Assembly (NCBI GenBank): GCA_019828595.1
Contig: JAHQRK010000001.1
Span: forward strand, 992,001 to 1,056,000
DNA length: 64,000 nucleotides
Direction: 5' to 3'
Source: Aphanomyces cochlioides
Lineage: Eukaryota; Oomycota; Saprolegniomycetes; Saprolegniales; Verrucalvaceae
Part shown: positions 9,977 through 20,615 of the stretch, in pieces
Position numbering within the stretch: position 1 is the first letter of the stretch
Layout: every line of letters starts with the position of its first letter
Program-made: the position numbers and the translations under genes
Notes under the pieces: model-generated
Told to the model about the DNA's origin: nothing
Seen by the model: the letters and a program-made list of their open reading frames with translations, nothing else
The model's database searches: none

Positions 9977-11130
9977 CTACATCTCGTTCAGAATCGACTG
10001 AGGAATGCGACGATGACTCTTGTACTTTTTGTGGGCAAAACGTGTGAGGTTGTAGTCACAACCAAGGTGGTAGGCTTCAATGAAATGTGCGCAACGACGG
10101 AAATACTTCCTTATTGATGACAGAGTGACAGTTGCGAGACTTCTGGGGACGCATTTGATAAGCCCATTCCACGAATAGTCACAATGCGAACGAGCATAGG
10201 GCTTGGCACAACCCCAGAAAGGCTCAATCGGATTCAATTCGCAATGGTACTTTGGGTAGAAAAGACACACATGTCCTTGCGCTTCAACAGTTTCTTCGAC
10301 AATTGACTTTTGGCTTCGAAAATCATCATGTGACGCGAGGCAATGACGAGCACAACAAGTTGCAATGCCTTCGACAGAAGTCAAGTTCACCACTGACGTA
10401 CATTGAAGTCGCATTTCATCAGTCGATACGCCACGCTCAGTCAAAACAGCCCTGATTCCTTTAGCAACACCACGGAGAGCGATAATAGGATGATCGTCAG
10501 GAAACACCATAGCTTGTTTCGTCCGATCTGGACCAAACCATCCATCTCGAATACGGGGCTGCTTCCCTCCTGGGCCCAAGTTCTTGGACATCACGCGCAG
10601 CGCGTCGTCAGCGTAGGCGCTGTGGTTGGTGGACTGATCAAAGACAAACAAAGCCGTCGCATAGGGATGCATGGCTGCAAAAGCTGGCAAGACCTTTGAT
10701 GTCAGTTGATCAATCACATGCTTACTGGTCCAATAACCCTCTTGACTCTTTCCAATGTGCAAAACCTCGGTGACGTATTGAACAGACCCGTCAATTGTTT
10801 GGAATAAGCGGCCATGACAAGGGCAAAGAAACTCAGAGACCATGATGGAGCGGCCACGGCTCTTCTTGGGTAGATCTGGATGGTCTTCGTTGCTCCAAAT
10901 GCGACCACCGTCGTCATTGGCATAGAACACAGATTCATCGTGTGTTACCCAAACAATTTCGGTCTTGGATAGGTCTTGTCGCTCTCCTACGTCTTGCATT
11001 TCACAGCCAGTAATCCATCATTCGATCGACAAATCCAAGCCAAGCCTTGCAGAAGGTCCCACCACATCATCACGTTCATTCCCATCAATGTACACATTAT
11101 TTTTCCACCAGCCGTACTTGTATCCGACAT
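9977..11130 (-). pseudogene. IS630/Tc1-mariner-like transposase, C-terminal half
   Basis: The main open part is 340 codons (10999-9977). It carries the DDE triad of IS630-type transposases: Asp21 in WVTHDES, Asp121 in LFVFDQSTNH and Glu259 in HCELNPIEPFWG. GRSIMVSEFLCPCHG is the block typical of the fungal and oomycete branch of this family. Homology continues upstream to about 11130 (YKYGWWKNNVYIDG, ERDDVV) in a different frame, so at least one frameshift lies near 11000-11050. The gene is then cut by the hAT element's left end at 11132. The N-terminal half of the same family lies at 14322-15103. Cut-and-paste transposase in origin, dead as written. Confidence 0.8.
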
Positions 11131-11340
11131 GACTATGGCTGTGTACAATCAAATGTACGTACAATGACAAATGTACGATACATTGTACAATCCGATTGTT
11201 TGAGACAATTCGTACAAGTATAGTTTACTCAAGTTTATTTTCGTGAGAGATCTGAACGGGATTTGAGGGCAGTTTCAGCTTAAACAGGTTAATAATAGCC
11301 CACACAACATGTAAAGAGACACATTTTCATATAATACACC

Positions 11341-13400
11341 GTGGATTCACTCCTTACTCTTATGGCTCCCTTGCAAGACCCGATTTGGAAACACTACGGT
11401 ACAGAGAAAAGGCCAGCCGGAAAAGGTCACCAGGTGAAATGTCTACACTGTAAAGTTGCTTGGGTTCGGGCCAAAGTGGACAGATTGCGTCGCCATCACA
11501 GCGTTTGCACTGGTGTCCCGCGTGGAATTGGCTTCATGCCACTACAAACTGGTTCAAACGCCTCTCTAGAATTTACCAATTTGGAGACCTCAATATCGTC
11601 AGCATTTCCATCGATTTCTCCTTGTGCATGTCCTGATTTATCAATCCCAAACACTAAGCAACTGAATCAGCAAACGCTGCAGTTTCCACAACTCACACGC
11701 GAAGATAAAGCTCAGCTCGATATACTCTTTGCTGAAGCGATACACTCAACTGGAACTTCTCTTTTTTTGAAAAATCGGCATGGGTGAAGTTTTCAAATCT
11801 TTGAATCCTGCTTATGAGCTACCTTCTCGATATTTAAGTAGTGGTGATCTACTCGACAATGTGTACAGCACAACTATGACAATGGTTCTCAAACGGATAT
11901 CTGAATGGCACCATATTTGTTTCTCTATTGATGGTGCTACCAACGTCAAAGGTAGCGAAACATTAAATTTTATGGCTTGTGGTCCGTTGGCACTCTTTTT
12001 GCAACATTTGCACATTAACTTGGAGAAAGCAACAGCTCATGTCTTGCAACAGCGCATTTTAGACGCACAAGAACGTCTTTGTAGCTCTCTAGGCTTTACT
12101 CTGTGGCCTTGTGATATTACATTCTCCTTCATCTCAGATTCGCCCAGCGTGATGACGAAGTTACGCAAACTCCTCTTGAATTCAAATTTTATTGCAACCT
12201 TTGGCTGTGCTCCACATGCTCTTAACAATCTTACCCTTAATATTTTCAAACATGGTAGAGCTCGGGAGCTTGTTATTGATTCCGTTAATATTGTCAAGTC
12301 GAGACGCCGCTCCCATCTATTGTATGATCTCTACTTGTCTTTGTCTACCTTTCGTTGTGGTCGAGAATACTCCCTTGTTCTATTTTCCAGGACAAGATGG
12401 TCATCCTCCACTTTCATGTTTGAGCGACTTTTGCGGGTTAAAGCGGCTCTAAGCATGCTTCCTGCCGAGTGCACCATGCACAATATTCAACTTGATCCTT
12501 CGGTGTCTTCACTACTCATGGACAATACTTTTTGGAATGATATTAAGCGCATTCACACTCTTCTTCGCAGTATTTGCTCTTGTTTAGGATATTTGGAGAG
12601 TGATCAAGCTCCTCTGTCCTCTGTTTATGCTTGTATGGTCTATTTGAAATGTTTGTTTGTATCGACGGTTGACACACTATGTTTGAATTTACAATTGAAA
12701 GACGTTCTGGACTACCTGCATCATCGGTTTGAATCTATTTACTCCCCCGGTCACGCTCTGAAAATGAAAGGATAAGGGGTCTGTCACGTTCATGACAGAC
12801 CCCTTATCCTTTCATTTTCGACGTACGCTCGAAGCAAAGCATGGTCTTGATTTTGTTGGTCTTGAAAAGGGATATTTACACGACCAATGCATGCTTGCTC
12901 TATTCCAATGTTCGCTCGGGGATGGCGAAAAATATGGTCTACTTGTTGTAGACTTTGCTAAACTGTCCGCTGCGAAATTTCCCCCAACACATACGTTTAG
13001 AAGTCTTGCAACAATGCACCCTCAGCTTCATTGGTCTCTAGTATAGTCAGAATATGTGCACTTGGCTCCACTTTTGATGCGTATTCATGCTAATCCTTGT
13101 GGTGCGTCTGGCGGGGAAAGGAATCATAAAGTTGGAAAGTTTGTACATTCATTGGCACGTTCTAGTTTGGCGCCTGTATGTGTTGAAAAGCAAGTAGCGG
13201 TCATGTTCAACAAGGCACACATTGAACGACAACTGTCTACATCAAGAAGCGAACAACTAATACATCACATGCTCCAGTTTGCCTCGAAAGATGATCCGAG
13301 TTTATCCCTCTTTGACACAAACAGAGTTGCCAACGAAGATATGGACATTCTCGACGATTTCGATGAATCCTTTGAGACTCTTGAACCTTCGATACGCTAG
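11341..13400 (+). pseudogene. hAT transposase, broken
   Basis: Reading plus strand: residues 1-60 form a BED-like zinc finger (VKCLHCKVAW ... HHSVC). A frameshift near 11780 leads into the DUF659/RNase H-like core (FSIDGATN, FMACGPL, SDSPSVM, FGCAPHALNNL), which runs to 12775. There a 27-bp inverted duplication ends the frame. The sequence resumes in another frame (MTDPLSF, LEAKHGLDFVGL), passes an in-frame TAG at 13044-13046, and ends with the hAT C-terminal dimerisation region (HLAPLLMRIHANPCGASGGERNHK) at about 13060-13230. Cut-and-paste transposase in origin. Three lesions make it inactive. Confidence 0.8.
12760..12819. repeat. 27-bp perfect inverted duplication in hAT transposase
   Basis: Arms 12760-12786 and 12793-12819 are perfect reverse complements with a 6-nt loop. 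The right arm belongs to the normal coding sequence (it encodes MTDPLSFHF), so the left arm is an inverted copy of it placed just upstream. The copy introduces a stop and changes frame. Confidence 0.95.
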
Positions 13401-13573
13401 AAAACGACTTGAACACCACCGACACCAGAGAGATTGCCACCCCTGATACATCCCTGTGACATGATTAGCAAAAACAGGTGTCCATTGGTACAGCTCCAGC
13501 ACATTTGTATTGTATAGTTGTACATAGATACAGTACTGTATAATGAAATGTATGTATTATACACAGCCATAGT

Positions 13574-14322
13574 TGTGGACGGCAAAGGTGCGACCTTCAA
13601 CAAGAAATCTTTGACAGAAATTCAAGCAATCCCATTGACTCAAGCCAACCAACACTTGGGAGATTCCACACAATACAATTGCGAACGAGAAGCACATATT
13701 TTGTTCTCTGCATGCTGTTTCCTTGTCACGTAGATAGTTGACGTTGTCAGGGAATCGTGTAGAGGCCATCAAGAAGGTCAACTCGCTTTATAGAGTTCTC
13801 GTAGTCTTGATTTCTAGTCTTCTCTCGCAATTGGTACACTACCGTAGATCCTATATAATTGGGAAATCGTTCCAATGGCGGCGAGGTTGCTGAGGTCTCT
13901 TCCATTTGACTCACACATCGTCGAGAGGACCATGATGGACTCGTTGCTTTGTCAAAATGGTTAATTATCCGGATCCGTATAAACCTGGTAACGTCAATAT
14001 TGGTTTTGTCATGAAAGATCATTCGTTTCCCTGGTTCACAAGCGCTGCGATGTCCAGGAAACGGCGCATTCCGTTGTCTAAACCACCTGAAGCGAGGCTG
14101 TTTGAAGCGGACTATGACTGCTGGGTCAATATTGTAAGTGTGATGCTGAAAAGTGGGTTTGCATGGATTATTTGCCTCAATTATGACCAGAATTGGGTCT
14201 CATCAAATGGTAGGTTCGACTCCGTCAATGGGTGTCGTCCGTGGATGAATTCCAGGTAGAGATAACGTGGCGTCTCCTGAGCAATCATGACTATTCAGTC
14301 TATGTGTAGCAACCTTGCCATG
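13574..14322 (-). pseudogene. degenerate transposase-like stretch, family not assigned
   Basis: Minus-strand translation in broken frames gives protein-like strings: IIEANNPCKPTFQHH, RFKQPRFRWFRQRNAPFPGH and GKRMIFHDKTNI (about 14000-14160), then weaker text down to about 13580. I have a weak impression of a DDE-type transposase with the FHDxTNI block found in oomycete repeats, but I cannot name it. It lies between the N-terminal half of the Tc1-like transposase and the hAT element, so it may be a further nested fragment. Several stops and frame changes occur, including two stops together near 14200. Confidence 0.35.
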
Positions 14323-15103
14323 CCGTATTTTCGACTGCACCGGTAACAAGCGGCAAAATCGATTCTTCCACATGCGCTTTGAATAGACGGGGGGTTCTCT
14401 GGGCGGGCAAAGTCAGACGCAACCATTTTCCACATTGTGCCACAAAGTCTTCATCGTTGATGAGTGATCGAGTCTTCTGGTGCTTTCCACGAGCGGACTC
14501 AGAGAGATGACCGGTTTCGCTGTAGACTCTACCCCAGTTTTGAATTGTTCATGAACCGATGGAAAGACTCCGAGGCAAGGCATTTGACGCAACCTCGGCA
14601 GCCATTCTTCTTGACATCCCCAAAGACCGTTGTTCAAAGTACTTTAGAAGCACCAGCAGCTTACAAAACGTAGTGGTATTCGGCTTGGCATTTTTCAACT
14701 TTGTTTCAATTTGGGTGACCGCGACGTCATTGTTCAATGGAGCACACGGGGAGGTTCCTACGTTATCTACACCCCATAAAGCTGTTAGAGGTATCATTGG
14801 ACATGCATTTAAAGCTCGAACATTCTCCATATGACGCCTACGTTTTGTACGCTCGCTGTCACCTGTGTAGATCATTCTTCGTCCTAATGCGGTGTCATTT
14901 TCATTGCTAAACTTCATTTGCGAAAGGTCGCTTGGCTTCAAAAAGGATAACTTGTCGTCGTCCTCCTCATATTCACACTCTAAAGGTATGCAAGTGTCTG
15001 TATCAGCAGGGTTCAATTCGCTTTGTTCGGCAGACACAAAGCGCCCATCGGGGTGACGCTGCAGACGAGACTGAGCCCGTGATCGACGTGATCTTGGAGC
15101 CAT
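14322..15103 (-). pseudogene. IS630/Tc1-mariner-like transposase, N-terminal half
   Basis: The ATG at 15103 starts a 184-codon frame that is basic at its N-terminus (RSRRSRAQSR) and then acidic. After an in-frame TGA near 14549-14551 the same frame continues with TIQNWGRVYSETG, RGKHQKTRSL, NDEDFVAQCGKWLR and FKAHVEESILPLVTG, ending in stops near 14322. These match the helix-turn-helix/linker half of the family whose catalytic half lies at 9977-11130. Both halves are on the same strand and in the right order, so they are probably one gene split by later insertions. I cannot prove they come from the same copy. Confidence 0.6.
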
Positions 15104-16090
15104 GGCTGGTGTTGGAGCGATGTCCGGATACCAACCATCACCTTACGGATAATAACTCTATACAAACTTTAAGTAAGCCTGACAAGCACCCCTATGGCCA
15201 AATCTTGTCCTTGTCCATACATTTGGTGTAAGAAGCGACCTCCGGAAAATCCTTACTACTCTGGTCCGAAATATTTGTCATATTGCATATTTTTTGGGGT
15301 ACAATTCTTGTTAACTTGGTTTTAGTATGAAACATTTTGAAGAATTTATCAAATTTTAACATATTTATATTAAATTATTATTCATAAAAGATAAAATTGG
15401 CATACAAAATAGTAAATATACATATGACCTAACGATATTGGAGACCTCATCACATTTAGCATTGCTCACGTCTCTAGGCGCCATATTTGGTCCTGCAAAT
15501 GCATACAAACTTATTCAATATGTTCCAGTGATGCGTGGACGGACGCAGGAGCTCACAAGGTCGCCGGAAAAGGGCCTTAGAGCCAGACCATTCGGTTTCA
15601 GTTGTGAGCATCGAATTTGAGCATCTAGATCGATAGTCTCTCAAAAATACCGTTAATATATCGGAGACTAAGTGATCTATTTGTGTGTGCGGTGGGACCT
15701 CGTTTCATTGCGATTTGATTCACTGGCGTAAGATTTTCTGTAATTTGAATCAGAGGACAAACTTTGAGGCATTGTCTCTCCTGCATGGCAATGAATTTCG
15801 CCTGAATATTTATTCAGGCGAAATTATCCAATCAAAGAGGAGATGAAGAACTTTCATTTGCACCAATCAAATGTAGAATTCCTCAAAGAGGACCAACGAA
15901 ACTCCACTGAAAAGTCAAATGTGACAATTATTTCGGATTAGAGTAGTATAACTTTTTCCCCGTATTGAATTGGACAATTCCAAGCGATAACATCTTCTCA
16001 TCTAATCGAGATCTATCGATGTTACCGCTAGATTATGGCTGGTTCGAAGCGTACAAAAAAATATGGATGGTGAATCATGAGCTGAAATCC
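15104..16090. other. non-coding right arm of TA-site element
   Basis: This AT-rich stretch between the transposase start and the right TIR shows no gene. It holds a perfect 15-bp inverted repeat with a 2-nt loop (15794-15808 / 15811-15825). Confidence 0.6.
15794..15825. repeat. 15-bp perfect hairpin
   Basis: AATTTCGCCTGAATA, then TT, then its exact reverse complement. A nearly loopless perfect palindrome inside the TA-site element. Confidence 0.9.
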
Positions 16091-16115
16091 TGTCGCCTTT
16101 AGGTGATGTGCACCA

Positions 16116-16281
16116 TAGCGTTCTCCATCGTCTCATTGGCGACGGCCACGCGCATTGCCGGCACGACTACACTGTCTACTTCAAGAACAAGCTTTCATTT
16201 TCACTTAGTTATGCATATACTCTAGTGTAGTCATACATTTTAGTCTAACTTGATAATCTCACTTTCCATTTCACCTCAAGA
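16116..16281 (+). repeat. copia 3' LTR, last segment
   Basis: It matches the right part of the 5' LTR (from TAGCGTTCTCC to CCTCAAGA) with a handful of substitutions. It ends at 16281 and is followed by CAGTC (16282-16286), the same 5 bp that precede the 5' LTR. Confidence 0.85.
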
Positions 16282-16570
16282 CAGTCAACACCGAGGTCTT
16301 CAAACGCGAGCATAGTACCATGAATCACATTATCCCCATCTTTTTTTTATATTTTAATCATACTAGGGTGAGGCCAGGGCTACGCCCCTGGGTGGAGCGT
16401 TTTGCTTTGGAAATAACAAAGATTTGATCACACACATGAAACGTTTGAAGCCATACTATGAATTTTGAATTTGATTCAGGCCCAGTTCGAAGTAAAAAAT
16501 AAGTTAACGCCGAGCATACTGATTGGCTACTGTTGACTGACGAATATTATTTTTCGTCAGGAGATAAATC

Positions 16571-16880
16571 ATGTCCTGACCACAAAACCGTCGACTCGTA
16601 CCGAAAGAAAAATAAATTATCCAATCAGAGATCATATTATTTTGAAACTAAGGAGACGGTATTTACTTCGCACTCCTTATTCACTTCTTTCTTATTTTAC
16701 TTCGAATTGGCCTCCATAGTTTCCCTGTTTTGTTGTGCAAAAATGCCAGTACTTGCACAGATAACACGAACGACTTATCAGTGATAATACAGACGCTCGA
16801 GGTACCCAGTCCTATTCACAGCGCATTTGACGGCAAGACAATGATGACCATGCGCTTAGATGATGCTCAAGGCGACTATG
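16571..16880. other. unrelated filler replacing helicase in Helitron A
   Basis: Sequence left of about 16570 matches the Helitron 3' end and sequence right of about 16880 matches the Rep region just after its stop. The roughly 300 bp between match neither copy B nor copy C. I see no gene in it. Confidence 0.6.
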
Positions 16881-17030
16881 CGCTTTCTCGACAGCGTGAG
16901 ATCGTTTGAAAATGTCGAAAGAGAAAATGCGTGTGAGGGCCTCATAGCACGATACACAGCGGGCATCTTGGTATTGCTTGATTTCGTCAAGTTCACTGGA
17001 CTCAAGTTGAAAATTTGAGCGGTCGGAGCC

Positions 17031-19787
17031 CTAGTAGATGTACTTGTACAGGTATTTGACTGCAGATATACTTGTACACGGCTCGACATTGATGTGACAG
17101 TCGAACATGGCACTCAACGTTGGGTTGTACGGAATAACATATTGGTTGGTATACTCAGAGGGCCGCTCTGCCGAAGAGCGGCGACGACGGTAGAGTGGAT
17201 ATCCATCGCTGCCTTCTGATGTTTCGTTGCAGTATGCTTTTGGAAAGTTTTTCTTGCACTTCCCGTTTTTCAGGCATCGGTCGCTGCATTTGTGAATCAT
17301 GCAGGTTGTAACAATTTCGTGCGGTCTTGGATTCTTTTCCTTGTCGGGGATTTCTGCACTGATAATACTGTCAATATCGGCAGCTGTCTTGATTTTGTCG
17401 TCCCCAGTGAATATGACCAACATATGGGCATGAGGCAGACCACGCTTTTGGAATTCGACAACACGAACACACGCAGCTTGTCGACCCAAAACTTCCCCCT
17501 TGTACAGCATGGCTTCAATGGCTAAGAGCTTGAGACGGAACATGCGCGTCACTAAGCCAGGTCGATCAGCTGGAGATCGTTTAAATCCATAGTCGTCTTT
17601 CGCCAATTCCAGCTCCCTGTCGATTTCAACCCACTTTGGATTGCATGTCACAGTGATAAAAAGGTCTGGTCGACCGAACTTGCGAACAATTGCCATGGCG
17701 TCAAGGTAACGTTGTCTCATGTACCGAGGTCCACCCGTGTAAGATGACGGCAAAACAGTCCTTTTTCCAATGCTTCTGAGGTCCACATTATGCGAAACAG
17801 CGTCATGAAGTGCGCGGTACGTGTCGCTGCGGAGGTTGTTGGTTTGGTCACGAATATATCGAAGCCTTTGGTTTTCCACCTTTGCAAAATTGTCGACTGC
17901 AAACACTTGAAATAGAGGTCCGCTGGCATGTAATGGAGAAAATGCACCGCGCTCGTACAAATGGTACCGAGCATAATCGTTCAAACTCACGTTTTCATGA
18001 TTGCGACCGCTCTTGTTGTCAAACGACCACCCCAAAGTCCCAGTGGGAAAGAGCAAAGGGTATTGAAGCGGGTCATATGCCGAATGAAATTCCTTAATGC
18101 GAAATAAGCGTTGTTCCCCAGGTTGTCGATCCAAACGCACATATTTACCAACGTGATAGTTTCGCTGAACTTCGCTGAGTACGGGACCATCAATACCATG
18201 CAGTAAGATATGACGCCCTGACTTGGACGTTTCTGAAAAAAGAACAGCGATTTCAGAACACGTAGGAAGGTTATGCGTTCGGCTGTTGCTTCGAGGCTGA
18301 GCAGTGAGCACAATTCTCATGTCGTCATCCTTTGGAATATCCTTCGCATGCTTGTACAGCTGGGTGAACGCGTTGTGCTGTAGTAGTAGACGCTGGATTT
18401 TCGTCACAGTTGACACATTAAGATTTCCCCAAGCATTCTTCGTCGTATGCTTGCTTGCGTTTCAGGATCCGTAATGTAGATCTGGGCGTAACTGGCTTGT
18501 TCTTCGTCCGCAGGCAACAGTGGTCCAATCAAATGATGCAAAGCGCCTTGGATTGTATAAGATCTCGGCCCACCGTTGCCGTGAATAATTTCTTGGGTAC
18601 CAATAGATGTAAAGGCAAAGAGGGCGTTGTACCGGCGAGTGTTATTGACAAACCCTCTGGTTTTGAACAAAGCAATGTATTCGCGAAACTCGGGTGTGTC
18701 AGGCCAGGTAGCAACAGGCAGCACTCGAGAGCCTCCACCGCAGCAGTCCTTTTCTTCGCCTGGCCAAATCTTCGCTTCGCAATGGCGGCAAATCGAACGC
18801 TGCTCAATAGTATGAAGAGGCACCAATGATTCATCGAAGTCATCGAAACTGACGCGTGCACTGTTGTGACCACTCTTCTTCTTCGGGCGACCCTTAGGTT
18901 TATTCCGGAGACTTAATCCTTGCTCGCGAGGAGGTACATCAATCAAATCCACATCCACGTTTAGCGGAGGATCAGTATTTGCCAAGGCAAGTAATTGATT
19001 GTCAGTGTTGCAATCCACATTTCCATCGGAAATATCTTCTTCCTTGGTTTCTTCTTCACCTCCTTCATTCATACGGTTAGGTTGTAGCGCAGCATAGATC
19101 CTTCGATTGTCAACTGTGCGCTCGCGATCTTCTTGCTCCTGAGCTGCCAGAATCTTGAGATGATGGTCACTTTGAGCGTGATAATGGATTCCGTCTTCTC
19201 CCTCCTTGGTTTCCTCTTCGTCGCTCTTATCCATGTCCGTATGGTGCAAAATGATGGCACCCCGCCCTTGATTCGCAACCTCAGTGTTGTGCTTTTTTTC
19301 GCGAGCACGATTGTTGTATTCCGCCTTCTTGGATCTTTTCATAGCCACCTCTTTGTCGAAGTCTTCCACGATAGCATGCCGTTTCTTTTCGCGAGCACGA
19401 TTGTTGTACTCCGCCTTTAGGAGAGCTTGCCGTTTCTTTTCGTGAGCACGATTTGTTGTACTCCACCTTTAGGAGAGCTTGCCGTTTCTTTTCGTGAGCA
19501 CGATTGTTGTACTCCGCCTTCTTGGCCTTTCTCATAGCCGCCTCGTCGTTAATATTGCCCTGATTCAAGGCATCGTCATCCACAACCCAGCCATTAGCTC
19601 CAGTTGATGCAGACTCTTGTTCGGTAGTATGCACTTCATTCCGCTCTGCTTGCTTGCCATGTTCGGAGTTATCGATCGCATGTCCTTGATTGTCATTGTC
19701 ATGATTGCCATTGCCTTTCTTAGAGGCCGAGTAGTTGTTATTTTCTACGCAGAAAACTGCGTCAGACAAATGTTCATACAAAAACAT
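17031..19787 (-). pseudogene. Helitron Rep region, copy A
   Basis: The first ATG in the N-terminal frame is at 19787. An acidic/basic N-terminal part with KAEYNNRAHEKKRQ repeats loses frame inside the repeats, continues in the 19369-18404 frame (NKPKGRPKKKS, a CxxC...CC cysteine cluster), then shifts again at a run of four C (18427-18430) into 18416-17031. The Rep nuclease there has FITVTCNPKW, the HUH motif GLPHAHML and the two-tyrosine segment KYLYKYIY. A TAG follows at once (17028-17030) where family members have Lys. Rep makes the single-strand nick in rolling-circle transposition. No helicase follows. Not functional. Confidence 0.85.
19379..19520 (-). repeat. 51-bp coding minisatellite, copy A
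   Basis: Two full units of 51 bp (17 codons, around KAEYNNRAHEKKRQALL) plus partial flanking units. Copy C also has two, copy B five. One unit carries an extra base that breaks the frame in all copies. Confidence 0.8.
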
Positions 19788-20210
19788 CAACACAAAAATG
19801 ATAATGTGATTGGATCGTAAAAATACTGTGGATATGTGTCCCGCCACTTAAGCTTAACATAATGTGGTTTGCCAGAAAATACTACTCATTTCTTTCATAA
19901 ATCGTACAGAGTTCGCGGTATTTATTAAACATCACTTTGTTTAATATCGCGTATTGAACTCGTACATCCAATGAGTTGAAACTTTGATACTGGGTAATAC
20001 ACCTGCTAAGTATTCATGCAACACCCCTGAAGTGTTTCAATCTACTCGCCGTAGGCCCACTATCAACAGTGGTACTCCGTCAAAAAAAGTAGCACCATCA
20101 GTTGCAATAGTGGTAACCAACGTTACACATTGTCCCCTTACTGTAAAAAGTTGAACTATGGGGAGAGGATTTACTCGTCCAAAGTCAATATGAAAATACA
20201 GTAAAAACAC

Positions 20211-20493
20211 ACGTTTTAGCTGTCCCTGGCTGCTCTATGAAAATGTCCGGTATTTCAAGCCAAAAAGGCCCTACTTCGTAACATTCGCATATCGCGTCGG
20301 AATTCGCCTTTCGGAGTCCAAGCCTCTGGCCAGAGTATGGCTTAAAGTGGCAGAAAGAGCTCGTCACCCTACTGCACAGTGTGTTGACCGCTTATTCAGC
20401 GGCCTTTTCTGCCCGAGTGAAGCTATCCTAAGACATGCATCTCACCTTGCATCGTCCCAGAAAAACTCAACTGCCATTCAATCGTCTTTGGCA
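20211..20493 (+). other. possible captured exon on the opposite strand, copy A
   Basis: The plus strand, opposite to the Helitron gene, reads openly from about 20211 to a donor-like CAG|GTATTA near 20493 (VRYFKPKRPYFVTFAYR, LARVWLKVAERARHP). Helitrons often carry host exons, and codon use looks plausible, but I recognise no family. It is present unchanged in copies B (about 27123-27405) and C (about 33883-34165), which proves nothing because the copies are near-identical throughout. Confidence 0.3.
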
Positions 20494-20560
20494 GGTATTA
20501 TTTTAAATAGTAGGACAATATATTTTCATTTTGTATGTGGAATGATTATTAATATTATCG

Positions 20561-20615
20561 ACAACTGCCACGTCCAGCATCATGGGTGCAGGATGATGCT
20601 GGACGTGGCAGTTGT
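20561..20615. repeat. 23-bp perfect hairpin near Helitron 5' end (copy A)
   Basis: Arms 20561-20583 and 20593-20615 are perfect complements with a 9-nt loop. The same structure occurs at 27473-27527 (B) and 34233-34287 (C). It lies 276 bp inside the 5' end of copies A and B, so it is not the terminal 3' hairpin. Confidence 0.9.

Larger units (their letters stand above)
11132..13573 (+). mobile_element. hAT-superfamily element with 18-bp TIRs
   Basis: Left end ACTATGGCTGTGTACAAT (11132-11149) and right end 13556-13573 are inverted repeats with one mismatch in 18. They bracket the hAT transposase at 11341-13400. I found no 8-bp target duplication (CCGACATG on the left, TGTGGACG on the right), so one flank was probably rearranged after insertion. 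Confidence 0.65.
9580..16115. mobile_element. Tc1/mariner-superfamily element (TA site), nested in copia LTR
   Basis: 25-bp terminal inverted repeats starting TGGTGCACATCA lie at 9580-9604 and 16091-16115 with one mismatch. TA flanks both ends (9578-9579, 16116-16117), and joining across one TA restores the 5' LTR sequence AATCTAGCGTTC exactly. The TA duplication and the IS630-type transposase inside (9977-11130 C-terminal half; 14322-15103 N-terminal half, both minus) agree on the Tc1/mariner superfamily. The element is swollen to 6.5 kb by a hAT element at 11132-13573 and by another transposase-like stretch at 13574-14322. Confidence 0.8.

Noticed and set aside
11124..13581. 8-bp target duplication for the hAT element
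   Set aside because: CCGACATG and TGTGGACG do not match, nor do neighbouring registers, so I report TIRs only.
14205..14225. GGTTCGACTCC, a tRNA B-box-like string
   Set aside because: No A-box, acceptor stem or cloverleaf can be drawn around it, and it lies in a transposase remnant.
13960..15155. GGATAAT-like strings at 13965 and 15143 as ends of another Merlin-type element
   Set aside because: They do not align as inverted repeats beyond 5-6 bp.
17810..18097. Plus-strand ORFs of 77-124 codons repeated in all three Helitrons
   Set aside because: They are antisense shadows of the Rep gene. Their repetition only reflects that the copies are near-identical.
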